64,000 nucleotides of DNA from Gammaproteobacteria bacterium (GTDB lineage: Bacteria; Pseudomonadota; Gammaproteobacteria; Granulosicoccales; Granulosicoccaceae): positions 1 to 64,000 of the forward strand of contig PDPU01000039.1 of the NCBI GenBank assembly GCA_002746645.1, in the 5' to 3' direction. A program made the position numbers and the translations under genes. This document shows, in pieces, positions 40,081-50,118 of this stretch. The notes under the pieces are model-generated. The model made no database searches, was not told the origin of the DNA, and saw nothing but the letters and a program-made list of their open reading frames with translations. The number at the start of each line of letters is the position of its first letter. Within the stretch, counting starts at the first letter, position 1.

Positions 40081-41904
40081 ATGACAGCTCGCATCGCCAT
40101 GAACAAGACCCAGCAGTCCTCTCTCAAGGAATTGATCGCCAAGGGAAAGGAGCAGGGCTACCTCACCTACGCCGAGGTCAACGACCACCTGCCGGAGGGC
40201 ATCGTCGACCCCGAGCAGGTCGAAGAAATCATCGCCATGATTGCCGACATGGGCATCACGGTGGGCGAAGTTGCACCCGAAGCCGACTCGCTGATTCTCT
40301 CCGACAACAGCACCAGTACCGACGATGATGCCGCTGACGAGGCAGCCGCGGTGCTCGCTTCCGTCGATGGCGAATTCGGCCGCACCACCGACCCCGTGCG
40401 CATGTACATGCGCGAAATGGGCACCGTCGAACTCCTCACGCGCGAAGGCGAAATCGAAATCGCCAAACGCATCGAGGAAGGGCTCTTCCAGGCGCTCGCT
40501 GCGCTCGGTACCTACCCCGAAACCATCAACCTCCTGCTCGAGCGTTATCAGCTCGTGCAGAAGGACGAAATGCGCTTCACCGATCTCATCGTCAACTTCC
40601 GCGAAACCAGCGACGAGATCAACGTCGCCAAGACTCCCGCGGACAAGGACGACAAGGACGATGAACCGGTCGACACGGGCCCCGATTTCGAGCAGATCAG
40701 GAAGCGCCTGGCCGCTCTGCAGCGCGCCTACGCCAAGGCACTCAAGGCCATCGACGCTGCCGGCGGCATTCAGGACGACGCCGGCAAGAAGGAGATGGAG
40801 AAGGTCGCCAAGATCTTCCTCGAGTTCAAGTACGCACCTGTCTTCTCGCAGACCATCACCAACGAGCTGCGCGGTCAGGTCGAGCGCATCCGCTCGCTCG
40901 ACAAGCAGATTCGCGACATCATCATCAAGAACTGCAAGGTGCCGCGCGAGATCTACCTCGAAACCTTTCCGGGCAACGAGACCAACACCAAATGGGTGGC
41001 GAGCGTGACCCGCGGGAAGAAGCAGCCCTGGGTTGCGGCCCTGCGGGAGCACGCGCCGGAAATCGAGATGCTGCAGTCGCGCATCCAGCAGATCTCGGCA
41101 AGCACCCTGCTTCCCATTCCGGAAATCCGCGAAATCAACCGCAGGATGTCGATCGGCGAAGCGAAAGCCCGCCGCGCCAAGAAGGAAATGGTCGAGGCCA
41201 ACCTGCGTCTTGTCATCTCGATCGCAAAGAAGTACACCAATCGTGGCCTCCAGTTCCTCGACCTCATCCAGGAAGGCAACATCGGCCTCATGAAGGCGGT
41301 GGACAAGTTCGAATACCGCCGTGGCTACAAGTTCTCGACCTACGCCACCTGGTGGATTCGCCAGGCCATCACGCGCTCGATCGCCGATCAGGCGCGCACC
41401 ATCCGCATTCCGGTGCACATGATCGAGACCATCAACAAGCTCAACCGCATCAGCCGTCAGATGCTGCAGGTGATGGGCCGCGAAGCCACGCCCGAAGAGC
41501 TTGCCGAGAAGATGGAGATGCCCGAGGAGAAGATCCGCAAGGTGCTGAAGATCGCCAAGGAGCCGATCTCGATGGAAACCCCGATCGGCGACGACGAAGA
41601 CAGCCACCTCGGCGACTTCATCGAGGATCAGAACATCCTCTCGCCGGTCGACACCGCCACCGGCCTCGGGCTCGGTGAAACCACGCACGAAGTCCTCGCC
41701 AGCCTCACCCCGCGTGAGGCCAAGGTGCTGCGCATGCGCTTCGGTATCGACATGCACACCGACCACACCCTCGAGGAAGTCGGCAAGCAGTTCGACGTGA
41801 CGCGCGAGCGCATCCGTCAGATCGAAGCCAAGGCGCTGAGGAAGCTCCGCCACCCGACACGTTCGGAGCAGCTTCGAAGCTTTCTTGATTCAAGTCAGGA
41901 ATAA
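40081..41904 (+). CDS. rpoD: RNA polymerase primary sigma factor (sigma-70)
   Basis: [32 protein letters not shown]...[46 protein letters not shown]...[32 protein letters not shown]. Confidence 0.97.
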   Translation: MTARIAMNKTQQSSLKELIAKGKEQGYLTYAEVNDHLPEGIVDPEQVEEIIAMIADMGITVGEVAPEADSLILSDNSTSTDDDAADEAAAVLASVDGEFGRTTDPVRMYMREMGTVELLTREGEIEIAKRIEEGLFQALAALGTYPETINLLLERYQLVQKDEMRFTDLIVNFRETSDEINVAKTPADKDDKDDEPVDTGPDFEQIRKRLAALQRAYAKALKAIDAAGGIQDDAGKKEMEKVAKIFLEFKYAPVFSQTITNELRGQVERIRSLDKQIRDIIIKNCKVPREIYLETFPGNETNTKWVASVTRGKKQPWVAALREHAPEIEMLQSRIQQISASTLLPIPEIREINRRMSIGEAKARRAKKEMVEANLRLVISIAKKYTNRGLQFLDLIQEGNIGLMKAVDKFEYRRGYKFSTYATWWIRQAITRSIADQARTIRIPVHMIETINKLNRISRQMLQVMGREATPEELAEKMEMPEEKIRKVLKIAKEPISMETPIGDDEDSHLGDFIEDQNILSPVDTATGLGLGETTHEVLASLTPREAKVLRMRFGIDMHTDHTLEEVGKQFDVTRERIRQIEAKALRKLRHPTRSEQLRSFLDSSQE

Positions 41905-41958
41905 TATGCAACATGGCTGTGTCGTCCTTCCAGAGCCGGCACCGCCCACTTCCTTTCG

Positions 41959-42035
41959 GGGCCTGTAGCTCAGTTGGTCAGAGCAGGGGACTCATAATCC
42001 CTTGGTCGCAGGTTCAAGTCCTGCCGGGCCCACCA
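41959..42035 (+). tRNA. tRNA-Ile2 (CAT anticodon, lysidine-type), 3' CCA encoded
   Basis: GGGCCTG...CTCATAATCCCTTGGTCGCAGGTTCAAGTCCTGCCGGGCCCACCA; acceptor stem pairs; anticodon-loop context matches E. coli tRNA-Ile2 rather than tRNA-Met. Confidence 0.9.
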
Positions 42036-42119
42036 TTCCCACCGCACTACCCACGGCATTTCCGTGGCATGGAAGTTGATTGATCGAGGGACACCACGTG
42101 AACCCTGCCCTCGTCACCA

Positions 42120-43328
42120 ATGCCCAACCTGATCGCCAGATGGCGTGACAGCGCCTTGTTTTCGAGTCTGCGCGATCTCGGACAACTCGTCTCGATCCCA
42201 CTCGCTGGCGCAAACGCCGCGAATGACGCAACACCGGTTGAAACGCGTGTCGTCCGGGGCACCTGGCTGCCCACCGAAACCTACCCCCTGCCCGCGCCGA
42301 TCGTACTGCAGGCGCACCCCGAGAACCCCGACGCCGATACGGAAATGGTCACGCGAGAAGTGCCGTTTCTCGACATCAGCAACGCCTCGCTGTATTTCGA
42401 CGGCGGCAAGTGGTGGATCGAGAATCTTTCCGGTCACTTGATTGCCGTGGCACAGATCAGTGAGAGGCCCGCGGAAACCGCTTCGGCACGGCCCCGGCAC
42501 CTGTCCGGCACCAGCATGATGCTCGGCGCCTCCGACGGCGCCAACTGCTACTACCACTTCGTGATGGAGCTGCTGCCTCGGCTCGGGCTGCTCGAGGCCA
42601 ACGGGATTGCGATCGACGACATCGACCACTTTCTGATGCGCCGCATCACCGGCCGCTGGCAGCTGGCGCTGCTCGAAGAACTCGGTATCGGCCGAGAGCG
42701 CATCGTCGAAACGCACAAGCGCCCCTGGCTACGCTGCGACCGCCTGCTGCACGCCGATCTCAACGGCTGCATCAACCTCGGCATGCACCGCTTCGTGGTC
42801 GAGTGGCTGCAACAGCGATTTCCCGGGCGCAACGACTTATCGCTCGATTCCATCCTCGGTCGCCGGCTGCCCCACGACGAGGAACTGAAACTCTATATCA
42901 CTCGCCCGCAGGGAGTCAGGCGCGGCGTCGAGAACGAGACAGCTCTCGTTGCCATGCTCGAAGACGCCGGATTCATCACCCTGCCAATGGAAGGCCTGAC
43001 GCCGTTCCAGCAGGCAGCACTGCTGGCGCGGGTGGATGTGCTCATGTCGCCCCACGGGGGTGCCCTGACCAACATGATCTGGTGCCGCCCCGGCATACGC
43101 GTGGTCGAACTCCTGAGCCGGCACGTGTTCCCCTACTACTACGGTCTGAGCGCACTGTGCGGGCATCGCTACCATGCGATTCTCGAGAACCCGACCGAAG
43201 ACTACGCCCGTCTGACCTCCCACGCCATTGCCCAGAGTTATTCGGGCACGGCCGGCGAGACGCGTGCACGGCCGTTCTCGGTCGATCTCGACGCGGTATC
43301 GGCCATGCTCGAGCACCTGGCCGAATAG
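42120..43328 (+). CDS. GT61-family glycosyltransferase
   Basis: GANCYYHFVMELLPRLGLLE...LYITRPQGVRRGVENE...VLMSPHGGALTNMIWCRPGIRVVELLSRH. Confidence 0.88.
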   Translation: MPNLIARWRDSALFSSLRDLGQLVSIPLAGANAANDATPVETRVVRGTWLPTETYPLPAPIVLQAHPENPDADTEMVTREVPFLDISNASLYFDGGKWWIENLSGHLIAVAQISERPAETASARPRHLSGTSMMLGASDGANCYYHFVMELLPRLGLLEANGIAIDDIDHFLMRRITGRWQLALLEELGIGRERIVETHKRPWLRCDRLLHADLNGCINLGMHRFVVEWLQQRFPGRNDLSLDSILGRRLPHDEELKLYITRPQGVRRGVENETALVAMLEDAGFITLPMEGLTPFQQAALLARVDVLMSPHGGALTNMIWCRPGIRVVELLSRHVFPYYYGLSALCGHRYHAILENPTEDYARLTSHAIAQSYSGTAGETRARPFSVDLDAVSAMLEHLAE

Positions 43329-43364
43329 TTGCAGGAGAGCTGAGCCGGCACGCCACCGCCCGCA

Positions 43365-43440
43365 GACACGGCACCTGCCCGACACGGCAACCTGCCCGAC
43401 ACGGTAACCTGCTCGACACGGCACCTGCCCGACACGAGCA
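43365..43440. repeat. 16/17-bp tandem repeat (gacacggcaacctgccc), four full units plus a partial
   Basis: Units at 43365-43380 (16), 43381-43397 (17), 43398-43414 (17), 43415-43430 (16), then gacacgagca. Confidence 0.92.
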
Positions 43441-43497
43441 ACGGCGCGCCAGTAGTGAAACAGAACGCGTACCAGCAGAGAACCCGGAGAGCAGAAC

Positions 43498-44121
43498 TTG
43501 ATCTACAACGACGAATTCGTCTGGTTGCACTTTCCGAAGTGCGCAGGCACGAAGATCGAGCAATTGTTCGCGAAGTACCTTGCCGACGTGCCGGGCCTCG
43601 TGCAGGACCCTGTCGGCCTTGACCTCGATCCAACCGTGGCCTGGCACGACACCGTTGCCAGACGCAGTGAGCGCGATCCCGACTTCGCGCTCGGCGACCG
43701 GACGGTGGTCTGCTCGTTCCGACGTCTGCCGGGCTGGCTCGTCAGCCGCTACAACTTCGAATTCAGGCGCTCTCCCGATCTCGAGCACAAGCCGGAACTC
43801 CTGCTCGAAGGCAGGTTCCTCGAACAGGGCGGCTTCCTGAACCATGCCGACGCCTACGCCCGCAACTTCCTTCCGCCTGCAATCGTCGAGTCCGGCAAGC
43901 TTGCCTTTCTGCGAACCGAGTACCTCGAAGAGGACTTCCATTCGGTCTTCTCGCGCTTCATCGATGTGTCAGCAATACCGACATCCGCATTTCGCAGCAA
44001 GGCCAACAAGTCCGGACAGCACATCCCCGCAGACGTCAGGGAAACGCTTGCCCGCCGCGAGGATGACATCTACGCGAGTTGCCCGTACTGGCGAGATCTC
44101 GAGAAGATTGCCTACGCCTGA
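43498..44121 (+). CDS. Sulfotransferase-like protein (TTG start)
   Basis: FVWLHFPKCAGTKIEQLFAKYL, PAPS-binding-like HFPKCAGTK motif. Confidence 0.6.
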   Translation: MIYNDEFVWLHFPKCAGTKIEQLFAKYLADVPGLVQDPVGLDLDPTVAWHDTVARRSERDPDFALGDRTVVCSFRRLPGWLVSRYNFEFRRSPDLEHKPELLLEGRFLEQGGFLNHADAYARNFLPPAIVESGKLAFLRTEYLEEDFHSVFSRFIDVSAIPTSAFRSKANKSGQHIPADVRETLARREDDIYASCPYWRDLEKIAYA

Positions 44122-44203
44122 GACGGCATCAATGACCGATGCGCCAATCCCCGGCGCCGGTCAACATCAGACCCGGTCCGGAACACCAGACACAGCCCCG
44201 CTC

Positions 44204-45928
44204 TCAGACTCGCACCGTACCTCGTCGGCGGCAGCGACCACCCAGTAGCGCAACGCCCGCGACGAGCACCAGACCCGCTGCGGCACCACCACCGGCAGCC
44301 GACGCCGATTCCGACCCGGTCTCCGATTCCGATCCGGACTCGGTTCCCGACCCGGATTCCGTTTCCGGGACGGGTTGGGGCTCCGGCTCAGGTTCAGGCA
44401 CCGGTTCAGGTTCAGGTTCAGGCTCGGGCTCGGGTGGAACGTCGCCTTTGATGGTGGCGCTGCCGGCAGCACCGGCCTCGCCCGCGTTGGCGGCAGAGGC
44501 GGTTGCGCTTACCGCCTGAGGACCGTGGCTCTGCACCGCGACATCCACTGTCCAGCCTGTGCTCCCGAGCGCGACGAGCAGGGGCTGACGACAGAGAAGC
44601 ACCTGATCCGACTCTGCCACGCAACCTGTCGGTGCTTCACCGAAGGTCAGGCCTTTGCTTGCCGAAAGTTCGAGCGAGACTTCTTCGGCATCGAGATCGG
44701 TCCGGTTGTCGACCGTCACCTGCACCTGCGCCGATTCACCAACCAGCACTTCTGCCGGTGACGCGGTTGCCGACACCTGAAGCTCGACGGCAACAGGCAG
44801 TGCCTCTTCCACGGTCACGCTGAGTTCAACCGTGTTGTTGGCCGGATCGATATCCTGATTCGAGGATTCGAGCCGCGGCATCCACACATCGGTACCGACC
44901 ACGTCGAGTGCCACAAAGCTCATGTCGAGTTTGTCCGCTGCCTCCGGGGCAACCACATCGAGATCGCCAAGCGGACACCGGATCTCGTCGTTCGCCTGCT
45001 CACAACCTTCGGGCAGAGGCATGATCTGCCAGCGTGCCGTATCGAAAGGCAGTACGAACTCGGCATCCATGGCCGTGTCGAAGATGTCGATGTTGCGCAT
45101 CGAGAGATTCATCGACACGCTTTCACCGACCCGCAGCAAGGTCCTGTCGAGCGATGCCAGGAGTTCGAGATCGGCAATGCCATCGGGCGTATCGATGCTG
45201 CCGTCCCGGCAGACGATGTCATCTTCGCCATCGGCATCGCAGATGCGCGTGTTGTTCGACTTGTCCTTGATCAGCATCAGCTTGTCGAGTTCAAAGCCGT
45301 CTTCACGCGCCCAGGCGTTCAGGGTATGCTCTCCGGCACTCGGCACGTCGATCCAGATGGTCATGGGCACGCCACAGTGATCACCGCCGGAGCCGCGCTG
45401 ATTCGAGCTCCACACCCAACGCTCCTTGTGACAGTCCTGCCAGCGTTTGCCGCTGTCCGGCATGGTGCCGTCGATGCCGAAATGAATGCCGTTGTCTTCC
45501 TTGCCGGTCGAAAAGGCACGCGCGTGAACGTAGTAACGCCCGGCTTCGGGGAAGTCGAAGGTCCATTCGATGTCCGGCCCCGAACCCGGCTCGTTCCAGT
45601 AGAACGCCGGCGCTCCTTCAGGGTGATCGTCATGAGTGACACGGCGATCCGGCAGCAGTTCGAGATAGACATTGCCACTGGCGGTGTCGGAGTGGTTGTC
45701 GTCAGGGTCTTCCGACGGCGGATCCCACGTGGGCGTGCTCGGTCCCGTCTCCACCCATCTCTCGTCCCTGTTATCGGCGGCTTCGGCCTCGATCACGATG
45801 GCGACGTAATCCTGATGCTGCCGCACATCCACTTCGGCTGCAGAGAGCGATACCACATGGCAACTTGCTGCGATGAGCGTCAGGGAAACGATACCGCGAA
45901 GGGTGTGGCACTGGAAACCGTGTCGCAT
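44204..45928 (-). CDS. Secreted protein: CBM-like module, DUF11-like domains, acidic PE/SG linker, GlyGly-CTERM-like tail
   Basis: Signal peptide; EAEAADNRDERW...DFPEAGRYYVHARAFSTGKEDNGIHFGIDG; (PE)n linker; C-terminal GGGAAAGLVLVAGVALLGGRCRRRGTVRV. Confidence 0.75.
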   Translation of the reverse strand: MRHGFQCHTLRGIVSLTLIAASCHVVSLSAAEVDVRQHQDYVAIVIEAEAADNRDERWVETGPSTPTWDPPSEDPDDNHSDTASGNVYLELLPDRRVTHDDHPEGAPAFYWNEPGSGPDIEWTFDFPEAGRYYVHARAFSTGKEDNGIHFGIDGTMPDSGKRWQDCHKERWVWSSNQRGSGGDHCGVPMTIWIDVPSAGEHTLNAWAREDGFELDKLMLIKDKSNNTRICDADGEDDIVCRDGSIDTPDGIADLELLASLDRTLLRVGESVSMNLSMRNIDIFDTAMDAEFVLPFDTARWQIMPLPEGCEQANDEIRCPLGDLDVVAPEAADKLDMSFVALDVVGTDVWMPRLESSNQDIDPANNTVELSVTVEEALPVAVELQVSATASPAEVLVGESAQVQVTVDNRTDLDAEEVSLELSASKGLTFGEAPTGCVAESDQVLLCRQPLLVALGSTGWTVDVAVQSHGPQAVSATASAANAGEAGAAGSATIKGDVPPEPEPEPEPEPVPEPEPEPQPVPETESGSGTESGSESETGSESASAAGGGAAAGLVLVAGVALLGGRCRRRGTVRV

Positions 45929-46023
45929 GGGTACGGGAACTCGCCATTCGGTGATTGACCACACGGGTATCGGCCTGATGGCAACAAACTGTTGCCGACA
46001 ATGCGACGGCAGTTGCCGAACGC

Positions 46024-47031
46024 TCAATCCGGATAGCGACGCGTCAAGGCGATTGCCAGCGCAAGCCGGCCGCTCTGCGCGGCATCGACATGCAGGAAAC
46101 GCCGCCGCCACAGCTCGCCGAACAGTTTCCTGCGGCTGCCCGGACCACCGAGACAGGCCAGGAAGGCTTCGATCAGTTGCCGCTGCGCGGGGGCGATCCG
46201 GCGGCGGTCGTCGTGTGTCGCAAGCAAGGTCTCGATCATCGCGCGGCGGCTGTCTTCCCGAAACGGCAGTTTGAGGTTGCGTTGCCACAGACCCTGCCCT
46301 GCCCGGCGCAGCCGCGCGGCACCTGCCGCATCTGCCATCAGCGCTGCCTTGCCACTGGCGTTGTCACGGTGTATGCGGTAGTCGACCAGAGGGCGGTCAA
46401 TGAACACACGCCGGCCGAACAGCTCGGCAGCAATGGCCAGCCAGTAGTCATGATAGGGCGTGAACCGGGGGAACGGCAGTGCCAGCGAGCCAAGTGCCCG
46501 GTTGATCAGCATCGTGTTGCCCATGACGCCGTTCTGTCCGAGTACCCGCGCGAGGTCGGGGCTGTTGCCGAGCCGGTAACCACGCCAGGCGAGGTAGGAC
46601 TCCGCCATGGGCTGCCCGGTCGCATCGATCATGGCCAGATCGGAATGCACGAGTACCGGCAGATCCGGATCGGCCTGTTCGCACTCGTGCATGCGGGCCA
46701 TCCCGACAGCCACACGATCCGGCCGCCAGACGTCATCCTGATCGGCAAAGGCAATGTAGTTCGCCCCGCTGTCGAGCACTGTCCGAAGACCACGCTCGAA
46801 GTTGCCGACATGACCCAGTCGATCGCTCGAGGCATGCAGTTGATCCACCCCGGGACGCAGCATGCCGCTGATCAGGGATACGGTTTCATCATCGGAGCCG
46901 TCGTCGAAGACGTGTATCCGCACCGGCCATCGCTGACTCTGCAGGGATTGCCATTGCGCTTCGATATGACGAGCGCCGTTACAGGTGCACAGCACCACAT
47001 CGACCGGGATCCGGTATACGGACTGATTCAT
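46024..47031 (-). CDS. GT2-family glycosyltransferase
   Basis: VDVVLCTCNGARHIEAQWQSLQSQRWPVRIHVFDDGSDDETVSLI...YIAFADQDDVWRPDRV; start assigned at 47031. Confidence 0.88.
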   Translation of the reverse strand: MNQSVYRIPVDVVLCTCNGARHIEAQWQSLQSQRWPVRIHVFDDGSDDETVSLISGMLRPGVDQLHASSDRLGHVGNFERGLRTVLDSGANYIAFADQDDVWRPDRVAVGMARMHECEQADPDLPVLVHSDLAMIDATGQPMAESYLAWRGYRLGNSPDLARVLGQNGVMGNTMLINRALGSLALPFPRFTPYHDYWLAIAAELFGRRVFIDRPLVDYRIHRDNASGKAALMADAAGAARLRRAGQGLWQRNLKLPFREDSRRAMIETLLATHDDRRRIAPAQRQLIEAFLACLGGPGSRRKLFGELWRRRFLHVDAAQSGRLALAIALTRRYPD

Positions 47032-47210
47032 GGGCTCAGGGCTGCAAGACCAGGGCCATGACCTGCTCGGTATGATCAAGAACCTGACGACATCGACACG
47101 TTTTTCGAAAACGTGACACGGCAAACAATTGTCAACGTCGGAAGCGTTTTTCGCGCCAGCGGTCATGTGCGTCTAGATTGTGCGTCCCGACGACGAAACC
47201 ACCTGCCAGC

Positions 47211-47660
47211 ATGAACCTCCGCGAGACCGGCAAAACCCTCACCGACGACGAGGCTCGGCTGAACATGCGACTCCTCGCCGACAGCCTGCCCGTCATCGCC
47301 ACGCCATGCAGCTTCATGCGGCTGTTCAACGACAGCCGCTGGCCGTGGCTCATGCTGATGCCGCGTGTGTTTCCCGCAGTGGCCGAACTGCACGAACTCG
47401 ACGAGACAACGCGGGCAGGCTTTCTGGCCGACGTCAACACGGTCTCGTCGATACTGAAAGCCGCCACCGCCTGCCGCAGCGTGAACATCGCCATGCTCGG
47501 CAATGTGGTGCCGGACCTGCATTGTCACGTCGTGGCACGGCATGAGGATGACCCGGTCTGGCCTGCACCGGTCTGGGGCCATGGCGAGGCCATGCCCTAC
47601 AACGACGCCAACTATCCCGCGCCGCTGGTGGACAGGCTCCGACGAGAGATCAGTTCCTGA
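47211..47660 (+). CDS. HIT-family protein
   Basis: SVNIAMLGNVVPDLHCHVVARHEDDPVWPAPVWG, HIT-like H.H.H motif. Confidence 0.88.
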   Translation: MNLRETGKTLTDDEARLNMRLLADSLPVIATPCSFMRLFNDSRWPWLMLMPRVFPAVAELHELDETTRAGFLADVNTVSSILKAATACRSVNIAMLGNVVPDLHCHVVARHEDDPVWPAPVWGHGEAMPYNDANYPAPLVDRLRREISS

Positions 47661-49953
47661 TCGCCCCGCCCCCGTGCAGCATGGCGTGAATGCGCGCGCG
47701 TGTCTCGGGGGTTCTGGCGAGCCTGATGAAGGCGCGACGTTCGCGATCGTAGAGATCCTGCTCGCTCGCGCTCGCCGCATTGCCGTCATCGCTGCAGACA
47801 ATCGAGGCCACGGCCATCGCCACGGTCTTGTCGTGCGGGAAGAAGTCGCCGCGCGCCATGCCCTCGTCCATGAACCGCTCCATGCGCTCGATGATGTCGC
47901 CACCGGCCAGCTCGAATGAAGGCACCGCGGGCGGGCTGGCGTTCGCGCGCAGCGTTTCGATGAGCGCCAGCGCTGCCGTGTAGAGGCGATCGCGGTTCAT
48001 GACTTCCCGGTCCTGCCCTTCACGGAAGTAGCGGAGCTTCGTGGCAAGCCTCGGCGAACTTGCCGTGGCACCGTAGCCGATGTTCATCCAGGTCTTCCAG
48101 GCCGCTTCCTGCCAGTCACCGAGGGCTCGGTACCAGCGGAGGTAGGTTTCCTTGACGCCACCACCGGCAGGCACCAGACCCACGGCCGCTTCGACCAGGC
48201 CCACCACCGAGTTGGTGTGCACGACGAGGGCGTCACAGTGCAGCAGCACCTCGAAACCACCACCAAGCGCAAGCCCCGACGGGGCGCCCACCACGGGAAC
48301 CGCCGTGTACCTGAGTTGCTGCACGGCGTTCTGGAAGCGCGCAAGGAAGGCATCGATCTCGTCCCAGTTTGCGGCGTCGATGAGTGCGAGGAAGGTGTTG
48401 AGGTCGACACCCGCCGAATAATGCTGCGCGTCGTTGTGCACGAGAATGCCCCGACCTGGATCGGCCGCGGCCGCCGCAACCATGGCCATCGAATCATCAT
48501 CGAGCACATTGGCCTTCGAATGGAACTCGACGAGCCGGATGCCGTTGCCGACATCGAAGAGGCTTGCCGAGGGGTTCGAGGCCATCTCACGACAGGTGCG
48601 CCTGAGCTCATGAAAGCGCACCACGCCTTCGGGACGCACCAGCGGACGCAAGGTACCGTCCGCGGCACGCTCCTTGAGCACGCCTGCCTCGACCACCTGG
48701 AAACTGCCGCCCTGCTCGAGCACGGCCGGCACCTCGGCACCGGCGGCGCGCGCGAAACCGGCAACCGTGTCGGCGCCGAGTGCGTCGATCATTTCGAAGG
48801 GGCCACGCACCCAGTTGAACCCGAGCTTCATGGCGTCGTCGATGGCCGCGGGCGAGTCGGTGACCTCGCCGAGCAGGCCGGCAGCGTAGGCGAGCACCCG
48901 TCCGAGCACGTTGCGGCAGAAACGTGCCTCGGCATCCTCGCCGGCAACGAGTTCGTGCAGGGGTTCTTCCTGTGCCGCAATCGCATCGGCTGCCCGCTCG
49001 ACACGCTCAGGCAATGCTTCGTTCGCCGCACGGTAGTCGCCGCTGGCAAGATCGCGCGCAAGGCGCCCGGCGCCTTCGCCGCCGCGATAGAAACCGCCCT
49101 CACCCTTGTTGCCGGTGAGGCCCGCGTCCACCATGCCGTTGATCATGTCGCTTTCGGCACCGACGGCATGAAAGGCGTCGTCTGCGGGGAGAATGCTCCC
49201 GAGCGAGCGCACCACATCGGCCATGAGATCGATGCCGATGAGGTCGTAGAGACCGAACACGCCGGTTTTCGGAATGCCCATCGGGCGCCCCATCAGCGCG
49301 TCGGCGGTTTCGATCGGCAGGTTCTGCCTGAGTGCTTCGTCGATCCCTACCTGCAAGGCAAATACACCCACACGATTGCCGAGAAACCCCGGCGTGTCGT
49401 TGCAGACGACCACACCCTTGCCGAGCTCACAGTCGTTGAAGTCGGCCAGGGCGTCCATGACCTCGTCGTCGGTGTGTTCGCCATGCACGAATTCGAGAAG
49501 ACGCATGTAGCGCACCGGATTGAAGTAATGCGTAATCGCAAAGCGGCGCTGAAAGGCCAGCGGCAGGCCTTCGACGAGCAGACGAATCGGAATGGTCGAG
49601 GTGTTCGAGGTGACGATGCAGTCCTCGGACACCACGTCCATGAGCCGATGGTAGAGATCGCGCTTGATGTCTAGGCGTTCGACGATGGCTTCGACAACCC
49701 AGTCGGCATCGCCGAGGCGGTCGAAATCGTCCTCGAGATTGCCCGTCTCGATGTTCCCGGCAACCGCAGGATGCACGAGTGCCGGCGGGTCGCTCCGCTG
49801 CAGGCGCTCGACGGCAGCGTTGGCGATGGCGTCCGGGTCGTCACCCTCGCTCCGGAGGTCGAGCAACAGCACCTTGTGGCCCGCGTTGGCAATCTGCCCG
49901 GCGATGCCCGAGCCCATGGTGCCGGAGCCGATCACGGCGATGTGCTTGAACAT
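47650..49953 (-). CDS. Bifunctional 3-hydroxyacyl-CoA dehydrogenase/enoyl-CoA hydratase (FadN-like domain order)
   Basis: N-terminal MFKHIAVIGSGTMGSGIAGQIANAGHKVLLLDL...NTSTIPI; C-terminal crotonase-like AAAADPGRGILVHNDAQHYSAGVDLNTFL...PSGLALGGGFEVLLHCD. Confidence 0.9.
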   Translation of the reverse strand: MFKHIAVIGSGTMGSGIAGQIANAGHKVLLLDLRSEGDDPDAIANAAVERLQRSDPPALVHPAVAGNIETGNLEDDFDRLGDADWVVEAIVERLDIKRDLYHRLMDVVSEDCIVTSNTSTIPIRLLVEGLPLAFQRRFAITHYFNPVRYMRLLEFVHGEHTDDEVMDALADFNDCELGKGVVVCNDTPGFLGNRVGVFALQVGIDEALRQNLPIETADALMGRPMGIPKTGVFGLYDLIGIDLMADVVRSLGSILPADDAFHAVGAESDMINGMVDAGLTGNKGEGGFYRGGEGAGRLARDLASGDYRAANEALPERVERAADAIAAQEEPLHELVAGEDAEARFCRNVLGRVLAYAAGLLGEVTDSPAAIDDAMKLGFNWVRGPFEMIDALGADTVAGFARAAGAEVPAVLEQGGSFQVVEAGVLKERAADGTLRPLVRPEGVVRFHELRRTCREMASNPSASLFDVGNGIRLVEFHSKANVLDDDSMAMVAAAAADPGRGILVHNDAQHYSAGVDLNTFLALIDAANWDEIDAFLARFQNAVQQLRYTAVPVVGAPSGLALGGGFEVLLHCDALVVHTNSVVGLVEAAVGLVPAGGGVKETYLRWYRALGDWQEAAWKTWMNIGYGATASSPRLATKLRYFREGQDREVMNRDRLYTAALALIETLRANASPPAVPSFELAGGDIIERMERFMDEGMARGDFFPHDKTVAMAVASIVCSDDGNAASASEQDLYDRERRAFIRLARTPETRARIHAMLHGGGAIRN

Positions 49954-50118
49954 GGATTCTGCGTCTCTCTCGATCAGGGGCAAGGGCAGATCGTGCTTCG
50001 CGACGAAGACATCGCTGCCGTCGACAAGATGGCAGTCTGTCAGAAATCCCCTGACGGATGTGAACTGACGCCAGGCAGGCACGTATCATGACACCCCACC
50101 CGACAGGATCGCCCGCCG

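Noticed and set aside
41959-42035. tRNA-Met (CAT anticodon)
   Set aside because: Sequence around the anticodon (GACTCATAATC...CTTGGTCGC) closely follows tRNA-Ile2, whose C34 is modified to lysidine.
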